From the NCBI RefSeq assembly GCF_042242105.1, contig NC_092013.1, forward strand, positions 4,087,987 to 4,151,986: a stretch of 64,000 nt of DNA, given 5' to 3'. The position numbers were made by a program, and so were the translations under genes. The stretch comes from Pempheris klunzingeri (Eukaryota > Chordata > Actinopteri > Acropomatiformes > Pempheridae). The notes beneath the pieces were generated by a model that was given only the letters and a program-made list of their open reading frames with translations, was not told where the DNA came from and ran no database searches. Below are positions 33,426-46,600 of this stretch, piece after piece. Positions within the stretch are counted from its first letter, which is position 1; every line of letters begins with the position of its first letter.

Positions 33426-34630
33426 TATCATTTGGTGTAAATGAATAAGTTTATGATTTGTGGCATTAGTAGAGCAGAAGAGTGAAAAATTCACATTTCC
33501 TCTCTGTTTTTACTCAGACTCATTTCTGCTCTACTTTGAGTGTAAATCAAAATGCTAGTTTCCTTTTTATGGCTCATTGCTTGCGATAGCTGCTGTAACA
33601 GAAGCCTGAGAAAGTCCTTCAGGCTTCTTTTTAAATAGATTATTGTTTCAATATTCTCACGGCAGTATAAACAACCCTGAATAACCGCTGGATAATTTGT
33701 ATGTTTGCGAGCGTTGGAGACTTTCTGTGACTTAAAGCGTAGCTGCATCATATTCTATAAATTATTTGTGATATTTGCACTGCATTAGCTACCACAGCGT
33801 GATGTGATGTGGGAGAAACTAATTCCAGATCATGACCAGCGCAAAACAGAACAAACTCAAACGTGAATCAGATGAGCAGTTTATTTCACTCTGTTGCTTC
33901 ACATTTCATGCTCACTGCAGGAGCGCAGATGATTCATGCCACAGATATTGGTCTAATGTAGAGCAGATAATGCATCAGACTTAAAATAGATGGGCTTTGT
34001 TGTCGCTAAGTTTATCAAGTGCTACAGAACAAAGGTCTACAGAGGAGGTCTGTTCTTCTCTCAGAGGTCAATATCCTGCCTGTGTCTTTGTCCTGCTATC
34101 TCACATCAAACCCCGCCGTGGGTGACGCAGGCTCATTTGGTTCAGCCCCATTCATTTGTGCTTTAGGGGTTGCTGATGCTTGTAATTATACCGAGCGTGC
34201 CTGATATCAGCGCGTAGTGAAATGAATTAGACTTTGGAGGGGAAGAGGGGGGGAAATAAATATGATTTTCATATCGGATTTAATTGAACAACCTTTTCTT
34301 TCAACTCAAGATTACACATGCAAACAGAAGAGGCAGATCTGAGAACCTGATCACGGTTTCTGACCCATGGGTGAATCATCTTTTCTTGTTTGTTTCATGC
34401 TCTACATTATTCTCTCCGTCTGGAGAGGCAGTGCATGTAGTGGTGTAGCACGAGGTAATGTACTCTTTTAATACAAGTATAAAAGTAAAGCACATCTAAG
34501 CGCTAAAGGACAGATACTGACCGCAATGACCTGAACTAACACAGTTTCTAACCAGGTGCCAGTGGCACAGTGTAAGAGGGTAACTCCTCTGGGAGGTGAG
34601 ATTTTTGTCCGTGGAGCCTCAGGGGCCCCC
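33426..34630. other. Spacer and probable 3' UTR downstream of the urocortin gene
   Basis: No gene recognised. Two possible poly(A) signals for the urocortin gene on - lie at 34467-34472 (ATTAAA) and 33880-33885 (AATAAA). I cannot choose between them. Confidence 0.4.
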
Positions 34631-34635
34631 GCTTC

Positions 34636-35013
34636 TCATTTCCTCTTGCCTATTCGTGCCATCAGTTCTGCGTTGGCCGCCGCCTTGGTCCTCATGTCCT
34701 GGTTCTTGGCCAGGTCTATGAGGACACTGAGGATGCTGGTGGGGACGTCGAGGGACAGGGCGAAGCGGGACCCCTGCTGGGCTCTCTTTGGCACCTGGGA
34801 GGCCGGGCGCGGGGCTCGTGCCCGCCGGAGCACAGTGTGGTGCTCTGAGCGGAGCAGTGAGTTCAACACGCCGCTGCGGTTTAGGAAGTCGACGGCCAGC
34901 ACGTCCCTCTGTGTGTCCTCATCAAGTTTGGCAAGAGCAGGGCGGCTCCTCTGGCTCTGGACGCACCAGGGCAGCAGCAGCGCCAGACAGAAGCACACAC
35001 GCACGCCTCTCAT
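34636..35013 (-). CDS. ucn3: Urocortin-type CRF-family neuropeptide precursor (UCN3/UCN2-like)
   Basis: 125-residue precursor on -. A signal peptide is clear at residues 1 to about 20 (MRGVRVCFCLALLLPWCVQS). The mature peptide occupies the C-terminus: LSLDVPTSILSVLIDLAKNQ, then an AAANAELMARIG segment and a terminal GKRK, the amidation and dibasic cleavage signal. LSLDVPT and AAANA-LMA-IG match UCN3 closely; UCN2 shares LSLDVP but diverges later. The secreted amidated peptide would act on CRF receptors, in this subgroup mainly type 2. The coding region is in one exon, with an acceptor at 35028-35029 (CTCTCTCCCTGCAG) 14 bases before the ATG, as usual for the family. A good donor at 35685 may end the non-coding first exon. 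Position next to uqcrc1 matches human UCN2, so orthology is open even though the sequence looks UCN3-like. Confidence 0.88.
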   Translation of the reverse strand: MRGVRVCFCLALLLPWCVQSQRSRPALAKLDEDTQRDVLAVDFLNRSGVLNSLLRSEHHTVLRRARAPRPASQVPKRAQQGSRFALSLDVPTSILSVLIDLAKNQDMRTKAAANAELMARIGKRK

Positions 35014-35027
35014 GGTCAGGACTCCGT

Positions 35028-35685
35028 CTGCAGGGAGAGAGGACGAGCAGATCAGCCAAGTGTGACACTGGACATGGTCACAGCATGCATGAGCAATAAT
35101 CTGACCAAAGAAACCATCTGAAAACAGTCGACCTCCTTTAAATCTCCTTAAGACTCACTTCTATCTTACAGCTTCTTAACTGTTGGTATTTTTTTTGCAG
35201 CTACAGACATCTTGTTTATATCTTAGATTTTGGATCTTTTTCACTTTTATAATCTTTTTTTATTGCAAAACTCTTATAAGTGCCATACAAATAAAATTAT
35301 TATTATTATTATGAGACTCCCAACTGATGGAAAAACAAGAGGTTTTTAAGATAAGTGTGCAGAATATGATGCAACACAAGCATGGAATTAACAGGAAATT
35401 AGATTATTTTGTACATTATTGAGACTTTCATAGCCATCACCAGGAACAACCAAACAAGATTTAAATGATCTCTACCAATCAACAGATAAATGATCTGTCC
35501 ATTGTGCTGTAATTAGTAAATCTGAAATATATCAATAAATAGCTGGAAAAGCATGTTGAGTTTATATGCAGTTATACAGTTTTCTACAGAGAATTGTATA
35601 TAATCCAATATTTTGTCCACCTTTCTAATAATTCATGCAATCATTTCTGACCTTTTGTGCAGATAAACCTTAATAAGTACTTACT
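35028..35685 (-). other. Probable 5' UTR intron of the urocortin gene
   Basis: Acceptor CTCTCTCCCTGCAG at 35028 and donor CCA/GTAAGTACT at 35685/35684 are the best pair in this interval and fit the two-exon form usual for urocortin genes. A LINE tail lies inside at about 35255-35315. The extent of the first exon is not determined. Confidence 0.4.
35255..35315 (+). mobile_element. LINE 3' tail fragment (L2-like)
   Basis: GCAAAACTCTTATAAGTGCC-ATACAAATAAAATTATTATTATTATT is an L2-type tail with ATT repeat, 5'-truncated. Confidence 0.5.
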
Positions 35686-35899
35686 GGTTGTCACCTCTGT
35701 GACAAGTTGGTAACTTGACAAAAAAGGCACTTTTCCTTCCTCTGGTCTGAAGAAGCGCTTTGGTGATGATCTGTTGTCTGTAACCCTCAGATGTCCTCTG
35801 ATACTGAATCCTCTGCCTCCCAGCTTCCTCCTCTTCTTCTTCTTCTTCTTCTTCTTGAGCTACTGGAGAAGCGACCCGAGTGGCACGCAGTCTGATGTT

Positions 35900-38814
35900 C
35901 AACTGGACTTCGCTTACGTCCACGTCGGTGTTCACCGTGACACTGCCCCTTCCCCTCTCTGTGTATCTTTTACATCTCGACACCCCGTCGCCCTCCCCTC
36001 ATTTCATCTCATTTCCTCTACGCTCATTGCTGTCTTTCTCTTTCTAAAAATAACACGATGGCAATCACAATAGTTTACTCATAATGAATTCGACGGTTGC
36101 AGTCAAAGCACAACTTGAAACCCACGGTTCAAAAGTCAAGTGCCAACACGCTGCAAAAAACAAAAACAGTTCACTTTGTATCACAGTGTTCATGTTCATG
36201 TGTTGTCAATCATCTGTGCAGACTGGGCGACTATTATTATTATTATTATTATATAGTCTCATCATTACAATAAGGAGAAAATTATACATTAAAGGACAAT
36301 TTTCATGGTTGCATGATCATTCAAAAATCTGCTGGCCATAAATGCAGGATCACGTCTCCACCATTTAAACAAATACATATATATTCTGTAAGAGTTTCAG
36401 CCTCACTGAAACAATGAATAGAGGAGGTGACTGAAGGCCTCAAATTGGCTGGTTTAACTGTGTGATGAGACAGTCTCAGGCAAAGGGTGAAGGCCGTACG
36501 ACTCTAATACATGCACTGTATACCGTCCTTATTGTTCCACATGAACCACACAGGCCTGAAAGCTTCCACATGACTGTGATTAAACACCACTGGGAGCATT
36601 TAGTGAAGAGCAAAGGCCACTAAGTGTGGTGTCATCACTTAGAGTCTCAGGAGAGGAGTTTCTTAATAAGTGAAGTAGAATGAAGGGAACTTGCTCCGTG
36701 CGATCCAGTCCTAAAATAACCGGTTTGACTGAAGATCCAGTGATAAATATCATCTCTTAACAAGCTCAGATGTTGAGTTACGACCGTCGTTGCAGCCGCG
36801 TACGTGTGTCTCCTTTGTTTCCCTGCTATGACGTGGAAAATTCAGTTCTTAGATATTTGTTGGCATTGATGCCACTTAAGGGAACATAATGTATGGGTAC
36901 ACAAACCTTTCTATTTACAGACCGCAGAGGAGGAGACGGAGCTGGGAGGTTTCACAGAGGAAGCCCTCTGGAGGGGGAGGAAGAGGCTGTCAGGCCCAGG
37001 AGGACAAAGCCTACCTCATTTCCTTCCAGTCCAGCCCATCAAGGGACTTATCCTCATCCGACTAATGATATGAATATTACAAGTACGGCCTGATCACGAT
37101 AGCGGGGCCCTCGGGCTTATGAGCCACCTAAGTTACCCTCAGATAAACAAACAGGGGTCACACAGATGTCATCCAGCAGAGAACAGAGACGTCCTGAGTC
37201 GTATACCAGTAGCATTAGTGTCACAGATCCAGCATGACGCAGGACCGCACATGAATCTAGGATGACGCCATCTCTATGATTCATTTTCAACATATACAGT
37301 ACATCACAGCAGGTCCTGGTTCGTCATTCACGTCGGTTCTCTGATCGGTGACGTTAATCTGATCTGTTCTGCTCGTTTCGGCTTGTGATACGGTTCAAGT
37401 CTAAAGAAAGACGTCATTCTACATCACAGCAATTAGTAGTAGTGAGCACAGACAGAAGCAGATGCTGAGAAGAGATTAGACAAGTAAAAGTCCTGCATTT
37501 GAAATTCTATTAGCTGTTAAACATCAATGAGAACAGGTTAAGTTTTATACCACAGTGTGGGTGACACCTGGTAAGTAGCTCCTGTGAAACTTTCTAAATT
37601 AATGCGCTGGTTATGTTAAAGGAGGGACGGAGACGACCCCTTTGTGTCGGACAGTTCTCTGCCTCCACGTCGTCCATTAATTCCTGATAAGACACCTCTT
37701 CAGGTATTACAGAGCCGACAGTCAAAACGATGACATCACAGCCTGAAGGTCTTGTGTGTGTGTGAATTTAGGGTCAGTTATAATAACGGCGTTGATAAAT
37801 TAATTTTTTATAACTAGGTTCAGGAACAATGACCACGCCTCATTTCCCCACCAAAGTATTTACGCTCATCATATCAGTTTCCTCCCCCTTCGACTCAGTT
37901 TTCACAGCCCTCCCGCCCCAAACTCTCTCCTCTGAATTTAGGATCCACAAGATGGTTAGAAAAGATGGCTCCCCCACCAAGTGTCGTCCCGGTTCCTCCC
38001 CGTCTTCATGTTGTCAGCCGACACGATTCATCTACATATTCCATCCATCCTCCCTACTTCAGCTCAGCTCTACTTCCTCACTATATTAAAAAAAAAGCTC
38101 CTCCAAGAAATAACTAAATGTTTGATTTGAAAAAAAAACAACTCCTGTTCATTTTTGCTCCCATGTTTCCATAGAAACCTGCACAGCAACAGTTTACACA
38201 GAAGTGGAGGGTTGCTATGGTAACTTGGGAGGCGAAAATGTGCCGGTTTTCATTCGCCACCTTTGTGTCCACAGTAGCCAAGCAAGCATGTGCTCATGGG
38301 GATGGGGGGAAAAAAAGGGACTGCAGTTTTAGGTGAGGAAGGAGAGAGAAAAGTGTAGAAGTCTAGAGCATAACCCATATAATCACTGGAGGTTTAAAGT
38401 TGTCTTTCAGCCTGTGAGGAGCTTCTTTTAAGTGTTTGAAGTATTAAGATTTGTTTGTGGACTTGATAATGTACAGGATAACACCACCCAGGTGATAATA
38501 TGGTGGCTTTTAAACAAGCACACTGAGCAGATGTATTTTATATGTAAGTTCTGCAGGTGAGGAGTCATATGCAGCTGATAACGACGAAGATGATGTAGAG
38601 ACCATAGTTATTTTCTCTAATTCATGAAGGTCAGTTTCTAATTAAAATGTGATATTTACCTGACCTCTTGTTTATCTTTTGCTCTTGATGAATATTCAGG
38701 TGAGGAATCAGCAGAAATTCAAGAAGACTCTGGCAGACAGACTCCAAACGGCTGACTGGAGGGAACCAAAGATGTTTTCTGGATGATTTTGATGATTTTT
38801 TTTGTGGTGTGATC

Positions 38815-38848
<34 letters not shown>

Positions 38849-38940
38849 GCTTCACCCTTCTGGGAAAAGAGTACACACAACAGAAGCTGACACCTTGTTG
38901 TCAGCTGAGAAAACACAAGTGAACCTGCTCATTTCAAGAA
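35900..38940. other. Gene-free spacer
   Basis: No coding exon or RNA gene recognised. It contains a TCT run at 35827-35857 just before this stretch, an (ATT)n run near 36235-36252 and a (CT)n run at 38815-38844. Confidence 0.5.
38815..38844. repeat. (CT)n microsatellite
   Basis: About 15 CT units. Confidence 0.95.
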
Positions 38941-38945
38941 AAAAG

Positions 38946-39085
38946 AAAACGCCAACCCAGTAAGCTGGGGTTTGGGGTCTTGCCCCAAGACACTTCGACA
39001 TGCAGACTGAAGGAGCCGGTGATTAAACTGCAGATCCTCCCATTGATTGACGACCCGCTCGACCTCTGAGCCACAGCCGAAGACC
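38946..39085 (-). mobile_element. tRNA-derived SINE
   Basis: Read on -, GGCTGTGGCTCAGAGGTCGAG is a degenerate Pol III A box in a tRNA-like head. A weak B box (CAGTTTAATCACCGG) follows, then CAGTCTGCATGTCGAAGTGT and TTGGGGCAAGACCCCAAACC. This order matches a widespread teleost tRNA-derived SINE. The B box is mutated, so it is probably inactive. The tail end is near 38946. Confidence 0.7.
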
Positions 39086-39579
39086 AGCCAAGTTTGATCT
39101 TGAGCATCGGACAGGAGGGCTGGCCGAACTCCTGGGACGACACTGTTTGAGGTGGCAAACGACACTTCCTGTGTGAGACCACAGCCGGAGCGACAGACCA
39201 GGGGTGAGTTACTGAACTACATTTACAGCACTTCAGTATCATCAGTTCTCTTAGTCTGTTTTTATTATGTTTATCATCACATCCATATATTTCATACTTT
39301 CTTTATGCAGAAAGATTTTCAATTGTAAGAACCTCAGAAGCTTCTGACAAAAGGTGTTAATGGCTTTAGAAAATATACTTGCCCATAAAATATATTTACT
39401 CAAGTGCTGTAATTTAGTATTTTGTGCTACTTTTTACTTTCTAGATTCTGTAATAAAAAGCAAATAAATTCGGATGTATTTCAGTAGATTGAGCCAGTAA
39501 GAAGAAACAAACTTAAGTTAAAACAGTTATCATGGGTCCTTAATGTATTTTATAGAGCGGCTCTGTTGAATATTCTTCT

Positions 39580-40110
39580 TGCTATGGACGTCGTTCTGAT
39601 AGTGGAAGCAATAAAGTAATTTCTAAATCAATAAAACAATATTTAAGTAAGCGTTTGTGTCAAACTGCTGATTTCTTTAGTTTGAAGCCTTGTAATAAGC
39701 AGGATACTGAACATAATGTTATTTCAGGACAGGCTCGCTGCACATCATCCCTTATTAAAAAGTTTGTTGGCACCAACTTTTTAACAAACCTTTTAAGTGT
39801 TTACTAAAACTCAACATTGCAGCTGTCCAGGACACTAAAACTGGTGTATTTACATCTAATATGTAAATTGAGTGATTATGCAAAGGGAGTCTGTCACTAA
39901 TGCAAAATGAACTCCGACACGGTGACGCAGGACTCCCACATGAAGCAATAATGGCCGCCACTCGCTGTACATTATCCTGCTAATTACACGCCGTTATGCA
40001 AAAGAAATCACGAATTTGACAATATTGATTTAAGTGACGTCATTGCTTCCACTAAGTGCCGTAACTGACTAATCAGAATCGAGAGTCCAAAAATCCGTGT
40101 AATTAAAGTG
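39580..40110. mobile_element. Fold-back or MITE-like repeat, family B, copy 2
   Basis: The left part (GTGGAAGCAATAAAG... TGTCAAACTGCTGATTTCTT... TAATAAGCAGGATA) and the right part (TATCCTGCTAATTACA... AAGAAATCACGAATTTGACA... CATTGCTTCCAC) are inverted relatives around a centre near 39,790. GGCTCGCTGCACAT-ATCCCTTA is shared with copy 1 near 8370-8393. No coding capacity. Confidence 0.55.
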
Positions 40111-40192
40111 AAGTATAAACTGTTGTATACTAGAAACGTGCTGCTGCACATGTGAATGAGACAAACCACCGCAGGTTGATGTTTTACAGTAT

Positions 40193-40198
40193 TTTATT
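40193..40198 (-). promoter_or_regulatory. uqcrc1: Poly(A) signal of uqcrc1 (AATAAA)
   Basis: AATAAA on -, about 485 bases past the stop at 40682-40684. It is the first good signal downstream. Confidence 0.5.
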
Positions 40199-40681
40199 TT
40201 GTCGGAATGAGAGCTTCTGTTATGTACAATAGAGGACAGAAACAAATGTTACAGAAATTATAAATATTCTCTTGCTCCAAACTGGTTGTGTTCAGTACTG
40301 GCTGTACCGTGTCCAGCAGATGATTATTTAACTACTTCACGTCCGCCCTCTCTCCCCTCCCCTCTCCAAGTCAGGACCAGGTGACGACCCTGTACCGTGC
40401 AGTACAATCATGTGCTTAATGGATGTGTGGCTCACAATGTGGAGACTGGCTGCCCCCCTTCATGGCTACCTAGAAGTGATCAGTGGGCGGGATGAGAGAG
40501 AGAGAGAGGGAGGGAGGCGGGGAGAAGGGAGAGGATGGACGGCGGCCCGTGCTGTCAAACCAACACGTGAACAATCCTCAGCCGGTCGCTCTCGCAGTGA
40601 TGACGGGAGGAAGGCGGGGTGAGGTCGAGGAGGAAGATGAGGAGCAAACATGGGACACTCGGAGCAACACGACAACTTCTC

Positions 40682-43600
40682 TTAAAACCTCAGCCAGTAC
40701 ATGGCACTGCGTACCCTGTTGTAGTCAGGCAGCTGCTCGACGGGGCCTGACGGAGAGAGGGACAGATTCAGATTAGGGCGACTTTTATCCCCAACAGGCA
40801 ATTAACGGTGATGCTACGGTGGTCACCAGGGGACAAAGTTAGCAAATACAAATAGTAAAAACCTCAGACGTAACAGGATGACAGCAGGAATGTTCATATA
40901 ATACATCAAGGGATAATAGAGGCATTCAAATCTACAAGCATTTTGTACTTACAGCATTTAGTGAATAAATATTTTAGACTATAAGGCCTGTTATTAGTAA
41001 AGGTGAATTAAAGACACTGATAGATTTGCTGCCACCTTCTTTAATCGAGCACCAGTCCTTCAGTAGTGGTACTCAGAAATAATGGCTCAAGAAGACTGTT
41101 CATCAGCGATGGTATGACTAATGAGAATTTGGTCCAATAAAAACGTATCGACCAGCAGAAACCAGCCCTAAAAACTCACCGACAGCTACCACAGCGGGAC
41201 ACTTATCGTAGATATATTTGGAGCAGACGTCACGCAGCATCCTGGGGGTAACGGCCTGGAAGGAGAGATGTGGAGAGAGAAGTCAGAACTAGAGGCCAGA
41301 CAAGAGTAGATGATTTTAAAATAGTGTGAGAGTGTCTTTTTAATTGTAGAAATAGTGTCGGCTCACATCGATCCGAGCGTCCCACTCTGCCAGAGGAATA
41401 CGCCGCCCGTAGTTCAGAATGTGTCTGCCGATGTCGTCACAGGTTGGTGTTGTTCCTAAAAGACAGACGAGTAAGTCGACTTGTGATTCGAAGGAGTCTG
41501 TGTGTACGTTTGTGTGAATGCACGACAGACACGTTGCGTACCGTTGAGCTGTCCAACCAGACTGGCCTTCAGAGCGTTCTTGCCTCTGGCTACATCGCTC
41601 TCGGTCACCGTGGTGCACAAGTTCATCCTGCAGGGAGCAAAGAGGGCAGGAAATAAGAGCATTGTCTTATAATTAAAACGTGACATAATACAGTTATGGT
41701 TTTCTCTGTGTGTCCTGTAATCATTACTGACCAGGCGTTCTGGGACCAATGCATCATGTCGTCGATGTGGAACCTATCAGTCACAAAGTAAATTCCCAGC
41801 AGGCCGGTGTCGCTGTAGGAGGAGTGGAAGGCCTGGAAGCTGTGGCACAGTTTCTCCTCCACTGCCAGTCGAGCCAGACGGCTGCTCAGATGCTGCAGGC
41901 GAGAGGAAAGACTGGGCGTTAATATCATAATCCTCAAAATCAGAGCGAGATTAAAAATCACACCAGTATCAGGTAGTGGGATTAGAGTACAGTGTTATGA
42001 GAAATATGAATGATGAAATTAAAACTTATTTTCTGAGGTAACAGACTAACCAGTGTAGTACAAGTACGTCTTCCATCCCACTTACTGGTTGATTATAGCA
42101 TTTTACTAATATCCAACAAAATTGGGAATAATGTTATGTTGTAACATTTAAAAATTATACATTTAGCTTCAAGTAAATTAAACTACAAAATATTTAAGAT
42201 TATCAGGGATGTGGTAGTAGCAACATAGCAATTTGGTCATTTTTCATAAATACCTCCAAAAAAAAAGAAATTCAACATTAAAACCAATCTTTCTGAACAC
42301 GGCGTACTGATCAACCACAGCAGAAGTGCTCTTGTTTAAAGTGCATACAGTTCAACAACTTAATCCAACATAAAATGAATAAAATAAATCCTCTAAAAAG
42401 GATTTCCCCAGTTTGAAAATCATTTTTTCAGTGACACTGGACAGATTTACAGCCGCAAATGCCATCAAATTGACGACTAAACCAATATTTTAGTGCTGCT
42501 CTGTATTTCAGGGTGTGTTCCTCCGACAGATCCAGAGGCAGGAGTGAGACCCCTGACCCAGGTTTTCACAAAGGACCATAGTCTACCCCTCAATAATGGC
42601 CACTCAAGACATGAACAACCTCAAGTGGGCAAAGCTTTAAGGGGACACAGCTGCACCAATAAGATTAATTCACTTTAGGAGGCACAGTTTCACCATTTGT
42701 CGTCATTGCTGCATAAACTAAATAAAAAACTAATTTCACCAACCTTTCCACCACCATAGGTGAGGTCAAAGCTGCCGACGATGGAGTTTGCCACCATGAG
42801 AGGCACGATGTCGGGGCTGGCAGCACTGGCTCCCTCTACAGCGATGGCAACATGTGCCAGAGGATAATCGTCATCACGCATACGGATCTGAGGGGAGGAA
42901 GGGAAGCAAGATAAGACCAAACTATTTACCGTGATGGTGAAAATAACATCCCTGTCCATGCTGTCACTGACCAGGATCAACTGTGACCCCAAAACTGTCC
43001 AGTTCTTTTCTCACCAGGAGCGTTTCGCCTGGCTAATTATCTGACCTGGCTAATTGGTTGTGCTTCTAAATCTAGCAAGCAAGCCAAGTTTCTTATTTTG
43101 TCTGTTTTGTGCAAATATTTAAATAAATTGTTTATACGACTATTGTCTTGTTTTAATAAGTATATTCTATACATAGTACGAACACTGGGAGCAGTAGGTT
43201 GATACAGGGTGCTGGGATGAAGTCAGGTGTGTGTAAAGATTTGGGCAGAACGTCTGATTTTCTGTTGTTTAGGTAGCCTGAGTCTCATTTCTTCCAGCAA
43301 CTGGACATTTGCTAGTGGCAGCATAAGGTACTAGCTGGGTTAGCGTCCCTCTCATCTCTTCCCGGGGAGATCACGCCTCTCGTTGCAGCGTTTAGTCTTG
43401 ATGGAGGGAAGACGTCATTTGAATAATCTGCTAATAGTTTGCAGCAACTATCAAATAGTATTTTTGCTTGAATTGCACATCCCTAGTAGTGATGGAATAG
43501 ATGATCATGAATCTGCACTAGGTGTTTTATTTTGAAAATTGACCTCTGATTATGTTGTTAAAAATAGATCAGGCACGTATTTTGAGTGGAATAGAGATCC

Positions 43601-46600
43601 ACTTGACGCACCACATAATTTGTGGCCGTGATCAGCTCCGGCAGCCACGTCGCAGATGCTCCCGGTGGGATTAGCTGTAATTCATCACTCTCAAAGTCTC
43701 AACAGCTGCATTACTCCGTTACAGATGCGATTTCCAATTGTTGTGTGAAATAACAGTGGAACAAGAGATCATGTAATAAATCCCAAAAAGCACTCTTAAA
43801 CACATCTCACCTCACTGCCTGTGAACCGGCAGGGTGACAACACAGGGACGGCATCTCCCTCATACTCAAAAGACAGTCCGCTGAAGTGAGATTTGGCCAA
43901 GCCGACCAGCTCCTCGTGGTTCACACCTGTGGAGGAAACGCATCAGATGAATCTCGAGGGAAAGTAGAACCTCACAGGCTACCAGCACACCTCTCGAAGC
44001 GTGAGGGAGGAGGAGGAGGAGGAGGAAGAGGAAGACCTACCACCAGCAGCAGCCAGCACCATGCGAGGGGCCTTGTAGTGGCTGTTGACGTAATCCACTA
44101 GGTCCTGGCGGGTCAGAGTCCTGGGAGAATTAAATAAGAGTATAAAAGTGTTTAAGTTACATTATGACAAATTAAGAGTGTTGTGCTATTAGTGAGGCCA
44201 CAGTTGACAGCAGCATGCTTTTGATTAAAAGCACTTACTAAACGGATGGGTGTGAACGTGCAGGTGTTCTTACTTGGCGTTGCTGGAGGGTCCCAGCACA
44301 CTGTGTCCTAGGGGGGTTCCCTGGAAGGCTGTGGCATGCAGCAGGTCCAGGCAGACTTCCTGGAAGTTATTCCCAACTTCCTCGAGCTCACGCAGCACCA
44401 CACCTCTCTGCTGCTCGATCTCTGCCTCGTTCAGCGAGCAGCTCTGCACCACCTCTGAGAGCAGCTCCACAGCTGGGAAAACATAGGAAAACTGTTTGTT
44501 CACAACTAAGATGAGATATGCACACACTTTGTGCTAAGAAAGTGAGTTAGTCCGTTTATTGTTTAAAGATAACTCTATTTGTACATAGCTTTGGCGTTGG
44601 TCCAGTAGATCACCTTAGACAGCAGCCATGAAATGTGCTACAATGGCTGTAATATAATCCTTAAGGGTAACTGCACCCAATCAAAGTACGTCCACTGTTT
44701 TTCCACTGACAGCCGCCGATTGTTATTCTAAGTGCCTGACAGCATCATGGAAAGGATCCCTACAGAGACAGACCTGGAAGATCCTTCTAGTTTAACCACA
44801 AACAGCCGTTATTCTGCTCTCTTCACAGCCACCAGACTCCACTGACACTCGTCTACTGCTACCTTGATCTGTTCGTCTGTTTGAGTTATCATGTGTTACC
44901 CAAATATTGTGTTGGATCTGAACTAAAGTCACACAGTAGCTCTAACAAAGTAACTCTGTGAGGTAAAATTACCGTTTTTGTCATTGGAATCTGGTAGCTT
45001 TCAACTAGGTGATATGATGATTGTTTTTGGTCAGTGGCAAAATCAAGTACTTTTAGTGGATGCACTTGAACCAGAGGTTTACATTATAGCCTGTGTAGTT
45101 TATTCACTGCTGCCAGCTGGGGCGAACTACTGGACCAATTCCAAAACTTTTTGTACGTTCCCGTCATTTCAAACCAAAAATATGCAAAAAAAAAAATTAG
45201 GGCCCAGGCTCCTTAAACACATTTACAATTCTTATTTTACAGTGATGTCTCAGGTTAATCAGGGTCTTACTAAAACTAGGGAATTCTCAATATTCACAAG
45301 GTGGTCATCTCACCTTTGGGCAGGTCTTTGGACAGGGTCTTCATGTAGTATGCAGTATGCTCCCTGGAGGTGTAGGCGCTCAGGTGAGCACCCATCGACT
45401 CCACCTCCTTCTCCAGGGCTGTTTGAGGGTGGTTCTTGGTTCCCTGGGGGAGCGAAAAAGGAAGGTGAATGGACGAAACCGTGCAACAGCAGTGTTTATT
45501 TTAAATGCATTCAGCTTTAACAGACACGACGTTCAACAGGAGACTTAAAAGTACGTTTTTAACCTCTAGTAGTACTGAGCAGTTCTTTTAAAGGGTGTTT
45601 GTTTTGTTTATCTCATGCATGTGCACGAGGCTGCAAACCTGCAGATGGTTTCATTCTATTAAACTGATCCACAGGTGACAATAATGCCAAAACAAAGGCG
45701 GGGAAGAAGAGGAGTGCTAGCTGGTAAACATGGATGTTCATACTTAACAACAATCAGCCTTAGGAGTGTATAATGAGGAAGGAAATGCTGTCATAGCAAG
45801 TAACACTGATTCCTCTGAAGCCTAAAGTTAATTGTCATGTAACTTTGATTACAATATAGAACTGCCACCGCTTCCCTGAGCTCCTCTAGCTCGTACTAAC
45901 GTGAGCGTACCAAAATGACAGCAGGCGCTAACAAAAATTAAAGGGTTTGTTCCCAGAAGAGCACTTTCTCCTCAGTCTTCTGGTTTTGCAGCATCTGATC
46001 TCAAGCAAAGCACTTTCAAGTTTGTCTGAAGTCTGTGGCAACTAAAAGCAGCAGCAGGAATAATTTATTCCAGGATTCTCAAACTGTGGCACACAGCCAA
46101 GTGGGAGAAGTGTGTGGCACTAAAGTCACACGAGACAGCAGAAGATATTATTATTTTTAGGCCTTTAAGAAAAAAAGAGTTGCTTAATCTACTTGCCCAA
46201 CATGGCATTTTACTCTTGCAAGCTTTATTGTTGAATCAAGCTTTATTAGTCTACAGAGAACCTTTAAGGTCATGAAGTGTACTACCTTGAAAGCCATGTG
46301 CTCCAGGAAGAAGCCTGCTCCGTTGTTCTTCTCACTTTCATAGCGACTGCCAGCGCCGATCCACAATCCAACCTATGACAGGGAAGATATGTGAAAACTA
46401 GGAGAAATGTTCACCTACAACTCTCATTTAACCCATTACCATTCACTTACAGTGAAATGGTATGACCATAGAGTTCTATTACAACCTCCTAGGTGGTTGT
46501 AAATAGACCTCCTGTTACTGTGTTCTTACAGTGCATGTGCCGTGCCCAGTGTCCTCAGATGCGACCCTCAGTCCGTTGTCCAGGGTAGTGAGGCGAGTTT

